Source: JAIOSF01 sp963677755 | GTDB lineage: Bacteria > Campylobacterota > Campylobacteria > Campylobacterales > Arcobacteraceae | Assembly: GCA_963677755.1 (NCBI GenBank) | Contig: OY782506.1 | Span: forward strand, 1,674,001-1,738,000 | DNA: 64,000 nt | Reading direction: 5' to 3' | Shown: positions 25,701-34,586 of the stretch, piece by piece | Position numbering within the stretch: the stretch's first letter is position 1 | Layout: every line of letters begins with the position of its first letter | Program-made: the position numbers and the translations under genes | Notes under the pieces: model-generated | Database searches by the model: none | The model's input: only the letters and a program-made list of their open reading frames with translations | What the model was told of the DNA's origin: nothing

Positions 25701-26510
25701 ATGACTGTTGAAAATAATGTAACAATCTACAATAGCTATGAACAAACTACAAATAATCAAGAAAATAATACTATTTATATTGCACAAACTTTATTTGATG
25801 AAGCAACAGATATATCTTCATCTTCTGAATTTACAGGATTAATTTATAATGATCAAGCGGTCGCTATAAGTGATAGTAATATAGAAACACTAACAAATTT
25901 ATTTGGAAGTGATTTTGTTCAATATGAAGATATTTATATCGCTACAAATCAAGCTCAAGAGTATATGCAAGAGGTTGAAGAATATGTACTTAATAATAAA
26001 AATAATATAGAATCTTCATCTCAAGGTGAACTTGAAGATATAAGTAGTGTTATATCTCCTGAACTCTATAGTTTATTAGCTAGTGAAGATAGCTCTTATG
26101 AAGAACCAGAATATATCCCTGTAAGTGATATGATTAATCTTAACACCTCTTCTACTACAGTTCAACAAAGTACATCTACAACTAATGAGGAAAGTGAGCT
26201 ATCAACTGATTTAAACTCCACAACAACTAGCACTACAAGCACTCAAAGTGATTTTTCAAGTTCATCCATATCTGCAAGTGGTGGAACGAGTGAGACTTCT
26301 AGTAGTAGTTCTACGAGTGACACAGATTCTGAACTAGAAGAACTCTATTCAGAACAAGAACAAATCGAACAAAAAATAGCAAACTTAAAAGCAAAACTTC
26401 AAAAAGCAGAAGATGATGAAAAACAAAGTATAAATCAAGAGATATCCTCTTTAAACAATCAAGCTGCTATATTATCAGCCCAGATACAGTCTCTTTTAAC
26501 ACAAAGTTAA
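25701..26510 (+). CDS. Ser/Thr-rich protein of unknown function with C-terminal coiled coil
   Basis: I do not recognise this gene. I place the start at the ATG at 25701 (MTVENNVTIYNSYEQ), preceded by GGGAGA; an earlier in-frame ATG at 25635 would put the promoter-like TATATGATACAAT inside the coding region. The 269-residue protein has no signal peptide and no membrane segment. Residues 1-140 are acidic with many Asn, Gln and Tyr. Residues about 150-210 are almost pure Ser/Thr. Residues about 212-265 form a heptad-like coiled coil (QEQIEQKIANLKAKLQKAED). Such a layout can belong to an anchored or secreted low-complexity protein, but nothing proves it. It is convergent with mgtE. Confidence 0.6.
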   Translation: MTVENNVTIYNSYEQTTNNQENNTIYIAQTLFDEATDISSSSEFTGLIYNDQAVAISDSNIETLTNLFGSDFVQYEDIYIATNQAQEYMQEVEEYVLNNKNNIESSSQGELEDISSVISPELYSLLASEDSSYEEPEYIPVSDMINLNTSSTTVQQSTSTTNEESELSTDLNSTTTSTTSTQSDFSSSSISASGGTSETSSSSSTSDTDSELEELYSEQEQIEQKIANLKAKLQKAEDDEKQSINQEISSLNNQAAILSAQIQSLLTQS

Positions 26511-26525
26511 ATAGATAAATATCCT

Positions 26526-26557
26526 AAAAAAAGAGATTTTATCTATCTCTTTTTAAA
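26526..26557. terminator. Bidirectional hairpin terminator between the Ser/Thr-rich gene and mgtE
   Basis: A 10-base-pair stem (AAAAAGAGAT with ATCTCTTTTT) encloses a 7-base loop, with an A-run on one side and a T-run on the other. It lies between two convergent genes and can stop transcription from both. Confidence 0.7.
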
Positions 26558-26596
26558 TAGTAAAATAACTGCAAACTTTTCTAATGTTATTGTACC

Positions 26597-27967
26597 CTAT
26601 AGTAAAATTAAAGAGGCTAAACCTAAAAAGCTAAAAAAACCAACAATATCAGTTACTGTTGTAAGAAGTACTGTACTTCCAATTGCTGGGTCAATTCCCA
26701 TCTTTTGTAAACTTAATGGAATAACAGCTCCAAAAAAACCAGCCCCCACTAGATTAATAATCATTGAAAGTGCAATTACAACTCCAAGCATTGGCAAAGA
26801 GAACCAAAGATAAGAGATCACACCAATAATAATAGCAAAGAGTAAACCATTTGCTAAAGATATTAATACCTCTTTTTGAATAGTTTTTTTTGCATCCTCT
26901 TTTTCAATATCCCCCAAAGCCATCTGTCTAACTGTAACTGTAAGTGTCTGAGTCCCAGCATTTCCACCCATTGAAGCTACTATTGGCATCAAAATTGCTA
27001 GTGCTACAAGGGATTGAATAGTAGTATCAAAAAATCCTATTACAATAGAAGCTGAAATTGCCGTTATAAGATTAATTGCTAACCAAACAGCTCGACCTTT
27101 TCCAATCTCATAAATACTTTCAACTTGTTCTGTTTCATCATTTACCCCAGCCATGTTGTAGATTTGCTCTGTTGCACTTTCTTGAATAATATCATATACA
27201 TCATCAGAAGTAATTCTTCCTATTAATCGTTCATTATCATCTAATACTGGGACACTTGTAAGATTGTAGTTTGTTACCATATCTACAACCTCTTTGATTG
27301 TCGATTTGTGTGAAATACTAAAACTTTTACATTTTTCAGTAGGAATATCTGAAAAATTTAAATTGTGTTCAAAGATAATAAGCTCTTCAAGTCCAACACT
27401 ACCTATATATTTACCTTTTTTATCTGTAATATGACAATGCCAAATATTATCAACTTCACCACTTTGTTTTAACTTTTTTAACCTTTTAATAGCAGTACCA
27501 ATATTTTCATTTTCTTTGGCACTAAATAGTTCTGATTGCATATAAGAACCAGCTTCATCATCACTATAAGAGATAAGTTGTTCTAAAAACTCTTTATCTT
27601 CATCATCAAAACTTTCAAGAATAGTCTGTGCTACATCTTCATGCTCTTCACTAATATTTTGAATAAAATCAGCTGCATCATCTGTATCCATATTTGATGT
27701 AATTGTTGCAAGTTTTTTTGTACTAATATACTCACTAATCTCTTCTTGCACATAATCAGGCATTTCACAAAGTACTTCAGCAAGAAGAGTACTTGGTATT
27801 TTTCTTAAAATTAATGAATATTGTTCTTCATCTAACTCTCGAAGTTTCAATAATAATTCAGCAATATCATAAGGGTGAATAGTACTGTTTTCATCTTTAT
27901 ATTGAGAAATTTCTTCGTCTAATTGCTTTGATAAAACTTCACATTGTTCTATATCTTTTTCATTCAT
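26597..27967 (-). CDS. mgtE: MgtE-family magnesium channel/transporter
   Basis: 456 residues with the full MgtE layout. An acidic N domain (about 20-150) is followed by two CBS domains (about 150-280, ending near LIGRITSDDVYDII) and five hydrophobic segments (about 290-456). The pore region contains the conserved PIVASMGGNAGTQTLTV and the last segment has TTVTDIVGFFSF with the conserved pore aspartate. MgtE dimers pass Mg2+ across the inner membrane, and the N and CBS domains close the channel when cytosolic Mg2+ is high. It stands alone, convergent with the gene to its left and tandem with the MFS gene upstream. Length and motifs are normal, with no sign of damage. Confidence 0.95.
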   Translation of the reverse strand: MNEKDIEQCEVLSKQLDEEISQYKDENSTIHPYDIAELLLKLRELDEEQYSLILRKIPSTLLAEVLCEMPDYVQEEISEYISTKKLATITSNMDTDDAADFIQNISEEHEDVAQTILESFDDEDKEFLEQLISYSDDEAGSYMQSELFSAKENENIGTAIKRLKKLKQSGEVDNIWHCHITDKKGKYIGSVGLEELIIFEHNLNFSDIPTEKCKSFSISHKSTIKEVVDMVTNYNLTSVPVLDDNERLIGRITSDDVYDIIQESATEQIYNMAGVNDETEQVESIYEIGKGRAVWLAINLITAISASIVIGFFDTTIQSLVALAILMPIVASMGGNAGTQTLTVTVRQMALGDIEKEDAKKTIQKEVLISLANGLLFAIIIGVISYLWFSLPMLGVVIALSMIINLVGAGFFGAVIPLSLQKMGIDPAIGSTVLLTTVTDIVGFFSFLGLASLILL

Positions 27968-28020
27968 AACTTTAATTTTCCTCTTTTTTATTGCTTCATT
28001 ATTATATTAAAATTTCTCAA

Positions 28021-29211
28021 CTAATTCATATTTTCATAATGTCCAGCTCTCAATTTTTTCGCATACAACAAAAATAAAATACCAACAAAAGCTATAAAAG
28101 CTGTAAGGTACAAAGTCATGTTATAATCTCCAAACTTTTCAATAAGTGCTATACTATAAAGTGGTGCAGATACTTGTCCTATCCCATAAGCAGCTGTCAT
28201 AGACCCCATAAATACAACTGGATTTTTCCCAGCTAACTTTCCACCATAATGCATAAAAAGTGCCACATGACCTATAAATGTGCTCCCATATAATGCACCA
28301 CTTAAAAGGTTTAGATAGATATTGTTTGTAAATGTAGGTATCAAGATACCCACGATTTGTAGTACAAATGCTAAGATAATAATATCTACACTATTGTATC
28401 TATGAGCAAGTCTCATCCAGATAATTGCTGATGGAATCCCTGCAACTCCAACAACCAACCAACCTAAACTTCCATAACCATCAAGACCCTCTAGTGAGTT
28501 AATAATATCAGGAAAAAATGTAGCTTGTACCACAAAACTCACCCCTGCAGTGAGATAAGCCAAGATAAGTAATATCACATAAGGGGTAAACATATCTTTA
28601 GAAACTTTATGTTTCGTTGCCTCTTTTTTTAACTCTTTATCAAAAGATAAAATATATACAGCATAAATAGAAAGAAACAATGCAACTATAGTTAATACCA
28701 TCCAAGCATCACTCCAAGTACCACTTTTAAGTGTATATTGACTTATAAGTTCACTCACAGTTATAGCAAAACCTATCCCTGTAAAATGTATCCCCATTGC
28801 TTTTGTTTTATCTTCATGATTTAATTTCACCATCACTATTGCCCCACCAACTATCAATACCATAGCAGACCCAAATCCAGCAATCACTCTTGATACAAAC
28901 CATAATATCTCATCTGTAGTGGTTGCTAAAATAAGTGTAGTAACAACACTCAAAACAATACCTATTCTAAAATATTTCACTTTAGTATTTATATCTTTTA
29001 AAAATATACTAAACAGAGCACCCACTAAATATCCTGCAAAATTAAATGCAGCAAAAAGCCCAGCACTAGTGACACTTAAAAAATCTTCCAACATAGATGG
29101 AAGAAGTGATGTAAAAGCAAATCGTGCAACACCCACACCTATAATAATACTAATAATACCTGCAAGGAGTATGTTGAAATTTTTGTTTTTGTCTAATATA
29201 TTTAGTTTCAT
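28021..29211 (-). CDS. MFS transporter, YbfB/YjiJ-like family
   Basis: 396 residues with about 12 hydrophobic segments. The N-terminal part (VGVARFAFTSLLPSML, then AGLFAAFNFAGYLVGAL) matches the YbfB/YjiJ group of the major facilitator superfamily, sugar/metabolite carriers of poorly defined substrate. A second GY(L/I)xGA-like half is less conserved. The gene is preceded 50 bases upstream by a strong palindrome that looks like an operator, so expression is probably repressor-controlled. No regulator gene lies beside it. The substrate cannot be predicted from sequence. Confidence 0.85.
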   Translation of the reverse strand: MKLNILDKNKNFNILLAGIISIIIGVGVARFAFTSLLPSMLEDFLSVTSAGLFAAFNFAGYLVGALFSIFLKDINTKVKYFRIGIVLSVVTTLILATTTDEILWFVSRVIAGFGSAMVLIVGGAIVMVKLNHEDKTKAMGIHFTGIGFAITVSELISQYTLKSGTWSDAWMVLTIVALFLSIYAVYILSFDKELKKEATKHKVSKDMFTPYVILLILAYLTAGVSFVVQATFFPDIINSLEGLDGYGSLGWLVVGVAGIPSAIIWMRLAHRYNSVDIIILAFVLQIVGILIPTFTNNIYLNLLSGALYGSTFIGHVALFMHYGGKLAGKNPVVFMGSMTAAYGIGQVSAPLYSIALIEKFGDYNMTLYLTAFIAFVGILFLLYAKKLRAGHYENMN

Positions 29212-29261
29212 TTTTCTCTTTTTTATTAAATTATTTAGTTTGGTCAGATACTTTTATATCA

Positions 29262-29289
29262 TAAAATTATGGTTACAACCATAATTTTA
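29262..29289. promoter_or_regulatory. 28-base palindromic operator candidate upstream of the MFS gene
   Basis: Two perfect 13-base arms (left arm TAAAATTATGGTT) flank the central AC. The core ATGGTTacAACCAT resembles operators of small winged-helix or TetR/MarR repressors. A partial echo, GTTGCAACC, occurs about 20 bases away at 29304-29312. As a terminator for the upstream glycosylase gene it is weak, since no T-run follows on the minus strand. Operator is the better reading. Confidence 0.55.
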
Positions 29290-29311
29290 ACAAAAATATT
29301 CATGTTGCAAC

Positions 29312-29992
29312 CTAATTTATTAGCAACTTTTTCAAAAAACACTCAACCCCATAAGGCTTTTTAGAATAATAATGTTTCCCATGCTCAACGATTAAAGAGT
29401 GGTACTCTTGATATACAATTCGTAATTTTTCTTTATCTTTTATCTCTTTTGTTAAAGCATCTTCAAATAGTTTTTTAATATCTTTATACTTAGATTTTTC
29501 AGAAACCAAACCCAGCTCTAAACACAATCTTTTAGTGTAAGCATCTACTTTAAACTGACACTGATTATACCCATACAAAAGAATAGAATCAGCAGTCTCT
29601 TCCCCTATCCCCTTTACTTTTAGAAGTACTTCTCTTTCTGGAATATCTCCATTCAGTGTATCAAAAAACTGTATAAACTCTAAAATATAATTTGCTTTTT
29701 GATTAAAATACCCTGCTGGTTTTATTAGCTCTTTTAACTTATCAAAATTCATAGCTTTTATAGATTCACTTGTGATACAATTATGTTTTTTTAGATTATT
29801 TATAGCTTTTGTAACTGATACAAATGTGGTATTTTGAGTTAGAATTGACCCCAAGGCAACTTCAAATATTTGGTCACTATTTTTAGGATAGCTATAATCA
29901 TTTGGATGATAACCAATACCTAAAAATGGCCACCAGCCTTGTGCTCCATATTTTTCAAAAAGTAAATTATATATTCTGTAAATTTTATTCAT
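29312..29992 (-). CDS. 3-methyladenine DNA glycosylase of the MagIII type
   Basis: 226 residues of the helix-hairpin-helix-GPD superfamily. The hairpin is VKGIGEETADSILLYG (126-141) and the catalytic aspartate is Asp150 in FKVDAYTKRL. GWWP (19-22) gives the paired tryptophans and Lys211 sits near the C terminus. The same residues are described for Helicobacter pylori MagIII: Asp150 and a carbamylated Lys211. The four-cysteine iron-sulfur loop of endonuclease III is absent, as in MagIII. The enzyme removes 3-methyladenine and related alkylated bases. It is the last gene of a minus-strand run, just after ogt, the other alkylation-repair gene, so the pair probably acts together. Confidence 0.87.
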   Translation of the reverse strand: MNKIYRIYNLLFEKYGAQGWWPFLGIGYHPNDYSYPKNSDQIFEVALGSILTQNTTFVSVTKAINNLKKHNCITSESIKAMNFDKLKELIKPAGYFNQKANYILEFIQFFDTLNGDIPEREVLLKVKGIGEETADSILLYGYNQCQFKVDAYTKRLCLELGLVSEKSKYKDIKKLFEDALTKEIKDKEKLRIVYQEYHSLIVEHGKHYYSKKPYGVECFLKKLLIN

Positions 29993-30004
29993 ACTCCAAT
30001 TCTA

Positions 30005-30514
30005 TTATAAATTATTATTCTCTATCTCTAATAATCTTTTTTTTACTTCCAACCCACCTGCATACCCAGTAAGAGTTCCATTACTTCCAATAATTCTATG
30101 ACATGGGATAATTATCGCTATAGCATTTGCTCCATTTGCATTTGCTACAGCCCGTACAGCTTTTTCATTACCTAGATATTTTGCTTGTTCTTTATAAGAA
30201 ATAGTTTTCCCATAAGATGTTTTTAGTAAAACTTCCCATACACTTTTTTGAAAATCACTCCCAATGATTAATAAGGGGATAGAAAATATTTTTCTTTTCC
30301 CTTGTAAATATTCATCAAGTTCTTTTTTTGTTTCCCTTAATACTTTATCATCACACTCTACATATTTAGCACTAAGAGCTATTTGAAGTCGCTTATCTAT
30401 TGTTTCTCTTTTTATTCGATCTGCAAAATCTAATAAACATAACTTACCATTATAAGAACCCATTATCATATTAAATCCATCTTTTTTATAATATTGTATA
30501 TTTATTTGTTTCAT
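30005..30514 (-). CDS. ogt: Methylated-DNA-protein-cysteine methyltransferase
   Basis: 169 residues with the active-site signature IPCHRIIG (acceptor Cys138) and the helix-turn-helix arginine-finger region ending in NANGAN (126-130). The C-terminal GTLTGYAGGLEVKKRLLEIE is also typical. It repairs O6-alkylguanine by moving the alkyl group to its own cysteine, a suicide reaction. Its ATG overlaps the stop of the DEAD-box gene (ATGA), and the MagIII gene starts 12 bases after it. The Ada regulatory N-terminal domain is absent, so this is the constitutive Ogt form. Confidence 0.93.
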   Translation of the reverse strand: MKQINIQYYKKDGFNMIMGSYNGKLCLLDFADRIKRETIDKRLQIALSAKYVECDDKVLRETKKELDEYLQGKRKIFSIPLLIIGSDFQKSVWEVLLKTSYGKTISYKEQAKYLGNEKAVRAVANANGANAIAIIIPCHRIIGSNGTLTGYAGGLEVKKRLLEIENNNL

Positions 30515-31737
30515 TTAGCTATTTGCTCTCTTAATTTATCTTTTTTACTTTTTCGTTTCCCTTTTATTGGAGTTTTTCCTTTTTGTTTTATAGGTGTCCC
30601 AACAAACTCAAAACCTTCAATTTGCTCTTTTTCAAGTCTCGTTTTTGAGCGTTTCTCTATAAGTTTAAAATGCTCGAAATTTTCTAAAGTGATAAATGAT
30701 ATTGCCGTTCCACTTTTTCCAGCTCGTGCTGTTCTTCCTATTCTATGTATATAATCATTTGGACTTCTAGGAAGATCATAATTTATAACACAAGATATAT
30801 CCTCTATATCTAAACCTCGTGCTGCAATATCGGAAGAGAAAAGTATATCAATTTTTTTGTTTTTAAAATCTTCTAGTGTAAATACCCTCTCCTGCTGATC
30901 TAAATTTCCATGAAATGATTCTGCATTAAAACCATATTTTCTAAACTTCACAGCTAAGTTATCTGCTGTTCTATTATTTGCTACAAATACTAAAACTTGT
31001 TTAAAACTATTTGTTTTTAATAAGTGTTGCAAAAGAGGATTTCTTTTTTCTTGGTTTACTAGTATTGCTCGTTGTGTTATATTTTCAACTATTGGTGTTT
31101 CATCTTCTATATTTACTTGAACTACATCATCAGATATTTTAGATACTATCTCTAGTATCTTTTGAGAATAAGTTGCAGAGAAAAAAAGATTTTGTCTATC
31201 TTTTGGTAAGTTTTCAAGAATTAAATCCAACTCATTTTCAAACCCCAAATCTAGCATCTTATCCGCTTCATCTAAAACAAAAAACTCTAAAGGACTTAAA
31301 CTAATCTGCTTTTTACTCAAAATATCAAGAAATCTTCCAGGAGTTGCCACTAATATATCGCATCCTTTTTGTAAATAATGCAACTGTGTTCCAATATCTT
31401 CTCCACCTATTGTAGTTATCACTCTAGGTTTTTTTGAAAAATTTTCACTGAATACTTTAAAACTCTCAGCCACTTGCAGGGTCAATTCTCTTGTAGGGGT
31501 TAAAACTAGTGTTCTTATTTTTGCTTTACCAGTATAAGCACTATCAAGCCAATGCTGTAAAATAGGCAAAACAAAACTTGCTGTTTTTCCACTTCCCGTT
31601 TGTGCTTTTGCTATAACATCTTGTGACTTTAAAACTAAAGGTATCACTTTGTTTTGTATAGGGGTAGGTGTATTAAAATTATTCTTTGTAAGAGCTTTTT
31701 GAATTGGTTGAGCTAGGTTAAAGTGTGTAAATCCCAT
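30511..31737 (-). CDS. DEAD-box RNA helicase, RhlE-like
   Basis: 408 residues with all DEAD-box motifs in order: a Q motif (NTPTPIQNKVIPL), motif I AQTGSGKT, Ia PTRELT, GG, TPGR, DEAD, SAT, ARGLDI and HRIGRTAR. The C-terminal 40 residues are a basic Lys-rich tail that is likely an RNA-binding extension. RhlE proteins act in ribosome assembly and RNA turnover. The gene overlaps ogt by four bases and follows the exonuclease gene after four bases, so it is translationally coupled to both. RhlE is the closest subfamily by the Q motif and short tail; assignment among RhlE/DbpA/CsdA is not certain. Confidence 0.92.
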   Translation of the reverse strand: MGFTHFNLAQPIQKALTKNNFNTPTPIQNKVIPLVLKSQDVIAKAQTGSGKTASFVLPILQHWLDSAYTGKAKIRTLVLTPTRELTLQVAESFKVFSENFSKKPRVITTIGGEDIGTQLHYLQKGCDILVATPGRFLDILSKKQISLSPLEFFVLDEADKMLDLGFENELDLILENLPKDRQNLFFSATYSQKILEIVSKISDDVVQVNIEDETPIVENITQRAILVNQEKRNPLLQHLLKTNSFKQVLVFVANNRTADNLAVKFRKYGFNAESFHGNLDQQERVFTLEDFKNKKIDILFSSDIAARGLDIEDISCVINYDLPRSPNDYIHRIGRTARAGKSGTAISFITLENFEHFKLIEKRSKTRLEKEQIEGFEFVGTPIKQKGKTPIKGKRKSKKDKLREQIAK

Positions 31738-31741
31738 TGAG

Positions 31742-32284
31742 TTATACCTTTGTTGAATTTTTTAGGTTCATCTTTTTTAATATTTCATAAGTTTTACTTA
31801 CATCATAAGTGGCACTATGATATGAGTTTGGATCAAAGTCTATCCCATAGAAAATACAAGTTTCATCTAGTTTAGGATTTTTAATATTTCCATTTTTATT
31901 AAGAGCTTTTACTATATGTTTATTCTCTTTCATGGTACAAAAGTGTTTTTCAAATTTTACTAGCTTTTCTATATGTCGTAACTCAAAGCTAATATTATGT
32001 GCCACAAGAGTTGTACACCCTTGACAAAAAGTTGCAAAATCTTCATCCTCTTTAAAGTATGAAGCGTATTTTATCTCTTGCTTATTTCTATGTTCCAAAA
32101 TAAGTTCTGGGGTAAGTTTGTGTACTGCATAAGAATATGGGTTTACTTCATGTCGTGAGAGATAGTATCTATGAAACTTATCTTTTACTCTAATTTCATC
32201 ATCTACTATTTCCACTTTAACAGCAGCTGCCTCTATCACATCATATTGATGCGTTGTATTAGTCTCAAAATCTAATATTATCAT
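31742..32284 (-). CDS. DEDDh-type 3'-5' exonuclease (DnaQ-like)
   Basis: 180 residues. Exo I is MIILDFETN (Asp5, Glu7). Exo II is LVAHNISFE, and Exo III is HSATYDVSKT (His and Asp). This is the single-domain DnaQ/RNase T superfamily, acting on DNA or RNA ends with two metal ions. Exo II normally reads HNxxFD, but here the aspartate is replaced by glutamate; an exchange of this kind may keep metal binding but is unusual. The gene lies between a UvrD-like helicase and a DEAD-box helicase with gaps of 11 and 4 bases, suggesting a role in nucleic-acid repair or turnover. Confidence 0.8.
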   Translation of the reverse strand: MIILDFETNTTHQYDVIEAAAVKVEIVDDEIRVKDKFHRYYLSRHEVNPYSYAVHKLTPELILEHRNKQEIKYASYFKEDEDFATFCQGCTTLVAHNISFELRHIEKLVKFEKHFCTMKENKHIVKALNKNGNIKNPKLDETCIFYGIDFDPNSYHSATYDVSKTYEILKKMNLKNSTKV

Positions 32285-32295
32285 ATTTTATCCCA

Positions 32296-34107
32296 CTATT
32301 TAATAGCGTTAATTGTAGCTAAGTTCCCATTTGTTTTTACTAATTGTGAGAGTTTTTGTTGTTGTGGTTTTGTGATAATCTCACTTTTATGTAGTTCTCC
32401 TAAAATAGCCCCTGTTGTTCTTTCTAGTTTTGATGCTATTTGAGCAATAGTATTTGCTTGTTTAAACATACTTTTTAGTTTGATTTTATCCTCTAAATTC
32501 CATTTAAGACCACTATTCTTTGCTTTTCCATCTTCTTGATTTTTTTGTTGTCGTAAAAGTTGTTTATCCTCTTGTTCCATTTTAGAAGCGCTTACTCTTT
32601 TTCCTGATTGGATAGCTTCAATATTTGCTTTTGCATCTTTGATTCTCGTATCAATAAGTTTATCAACATTTTTAGCCATAAGATAATGGAAGTTTTCACT
32701 ATCTTTTACTAAAACTTTTTTTGCTCGTGTTATCGCCACATAAAATAGATTGAACTCATCTAGCAACTCTTGATTAGGGAGGTATCTTTGCTCTTGATTA
32801 AACTCTTCTAAACTATCACATCCAAAATCTACTATTAAATCAGCAAAATCAGTAAAATCATCTGCTATAGTTACCCTATCCCATTCCAAACCTTTAGCTG
32901 TATGTGCAGTGGTTAGAAAAAGTATCTCATCAACTCTTTTATCAAAACCATTATTGACCCTATTTTTCCAAGCATCATAAAACTTTTTTGCTACTTCTTT
33001 AAATTCAAATATTTTCTCTTTGTACTCTTTAGCTACTTTTAAAGCAGATTTGAGTTCAAAATCCTCAACCTCTTTTGCATAATCTGCAATATCTTCATCA
33101 CTACTAAAATCTTTTAAAAATCTATTTCGTACTATTTTCTCTTTTTCATTATTTAGAATATAATACACTTCAATCGTTAGATTAAATATCTCATTGGGAT
33201 CTCTTACAGTAACAAATGGTTTTCTATTTTCTATACGATTTGAGATTGTTGCTATAAGTTGTGCATTTGTTCTTGAGATATATCCGTTTGTTGTGATAGT
33301 TTTATCACTATCTTTTGAAGCTTCTATCGCTATTTGTTCATTTTTAAACTTTTTTAATAATTTATTTGCAAACTGTGCTATATCATTATTAAATCTAAAA
33401 CTTGAACTTAAATAGAGTTTTTTATCACATTTTATTTTATCTAATGCATTTTTACTCCCTCTAAAAGAGTATATTTGTTGATGTTTATCACCCACATAAA
33501 TTTTTGTTTTTGAACTTAAAGCTTCAAAGATACCAAGTGTTACTTCATTTGTATCTTGTGCTTCATCAAGCATAATAATATCGTAAGTAAATTGGGGGAT
33601 TTGTCCAGAAGAGATAAGAAGATAATAATATTTTAAATAAAAGCCATGCGTTGGTTTCATTTTTCCTATAAGCATCAAATCAAACATCTTTTTGGCACTT
33701 TTGTGTTCAATATCATCTTTTTCAATCTCATTTTGTATATTGTTACAAAAGTTTTCAAATATCTTTAAAGTACCTATTGCTTGGTTGTAGGTGATACCAA
33801 ACTCTTTTGATATATCTATTGCTCTATAGTTGACAAGTTTATCAAGATTGATAGAGGTGTGTTTTTTCACTGCAACATAAGCTAATCCATGTGTTGTTTT
33901 GACACTTGTATTTTTTGGGAATATCTCCATCGCTTCATTTTTAATAGCACTATTAAAAGCTAAGTAGAGTATTTTTTGTGTAGCATAGGTTTGGGATATA
34001 AGTTTAAGTGTGGTTGTTTTCCCTGTACCTGCAAAAGCATTTATTTTGATATTTTTATGTTTTTTGACAGATTCAAGTATCTCTTTTTGTTGTTTTGTAA
34101 TATTCAT
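32296..34107 (-). CDS. UvrD/FBH1-like superfamily 1 DNA helicase
   Basis: 603 residues from the ATG at 34107 (MNITKQQKEILESV); a TTG further upstream would add 18 residues with no homology to the family. Motifs seen: Walker A AFAGTGKTTTLKL, Walker B IIMLDEAQDT, VGDKHQQIYSFRGS, TAHTAKGLEWDRV and FYVAITRAKKVL. The compact 2B region and the sequence around THGLAYV resemble the FBH1/UvrD-like helicases of recombination control. The last 60 residues form a helix-turn-helix-like tail (IAQIASKLERTTGAILGEL). The gene has no clear Shine-Dalgarno site. It opens the run helicase-exonuclease-RhlE-ogt-magIII. Confidence 0.85.
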   Translation of the reverse strand: MNITKQQKEILESVKKHKNIKINAFAGTGKTTTLKLISQTYATQKILYLAFNSAIKNEAMEIFPKNTSVKTTHGLAYVAVKKHTSINLDKLVNYRAIDISKEFGITYNQAIGTLKIFENFCNNIQNEIEKDDIEHKSAKKMFDLMLIGKMKPTHGFYLKYYYLLISSGQIPQFTYDIIMLDEAQDTNEVTLGIFEALSSKTKIYVGDKHQQIYSFRGSKNALDKIKCDKKLYLSSSFRFNNDIAQFANKLLKKFKNEQIAIEASKDSDKTITTNGYISRTNAQLIATISNRIENRKPFVTVRDPNEIFNLTIEVYYILNNEKEKIVRNRFLKDFSSDEDIADYAKEVEDFELKSALKVAKEYKEKIFEFKEVAKKFYDAWKNRVNNGFDKRVDEILFLTTAHTAKGLEWDRVTIADDFTDFADLIVDFGCDSLEEFNQEQRYLPNQELLDEFNLFYVAITRAKKVLVKDSENFHYLMAKNVDKLIDTRIKDAKANIEAIQSGKRVSASKMEQEDKQLLRQQKNQEDGKAKNSGLKWNLEDKIKLKSMFKQANTIAQIASKLERTTGAILGELHKSEIITKPQQQKLSQLVKTNGNLATINAIK

Positions 34108-34179
34108 AAAGAGATTGTAACGAATTTTTGCACTATTATTAAAAAAAATTGCATTTTGCAATAAATATTACAATATATT

Positions 34180-34524
34180 TTAGATTATCTCCACATCTTT
34201 CACATCAATACCTGAGAGTTGTTCCATCTTCTCTTCAACAATATCTAAAAATTCAGCTTTATTTTTTTCATCCATATTATTTGCTAACATCTCGTTTATA
34301 TACTTAATACCATTTGCATTTATTTTTTTTACACTTGCTAAATAATGAGCAAATGCAATTAATTTTACATCATCTATAGAATAAAGCTTTTTATTTCCTT
34401 GTTCTTTTTTTTGAGGAAGCAAACCTTTCTCTTCATACATTTTCAATGTTCTTATTTTAGCACTTAAAAGTTCTGCAATAGAACTTAACGGTAAAATATC
34501 TTTTTCATTATCTAATAATGCCAA
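34180..34524 (-). CDS. MerR-family transcriptional regulator (TTG start)
   Basis: 114 residues. The N-terminal winged helix fits MerR: LPLSSIAELLSAKIRTLKMYEEKGLL, then KKLYSIDDVKLIAFAHYL, followed by a dimerisation helix. There are no metal-binding cysteines, so it is not a metal sensor of the classical kind; HspR-like or drug/stress-type regulators are possible. I take the TTG at 34522-34524 as start because AGGAC lies seven bases upstream on the minus strand; no ATG lies nearby in frame. Its neighbours are the BCCT transporter upstream and the helicase downstream, both in the same direction. What it controls is unknown. Confidence 0.8.
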   Translation of the reverse strand: MALLDNEKDILPLSSIAELLSAKIRTLKMYEEKGLLPQKKEQGNKKLYSIDDVKLIAFAHYLASVKKINANGIKYINEMLANNMDEKNKAEFLDIVEEKMEQLSGIDVKDVEII

Positions 34525-34586
34525 TTTTCTGTCCTACAAATTTATTTTAATCTAGAAATTATATATTAAGATTATAAATTAAATAT

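Noticed and set aside
34108..34161. TTG start giving 18 more residues to the UvrD-like helicase
   Set aside because: The added residues have no family match, and the helicase homology begins at the ATG at 34107.
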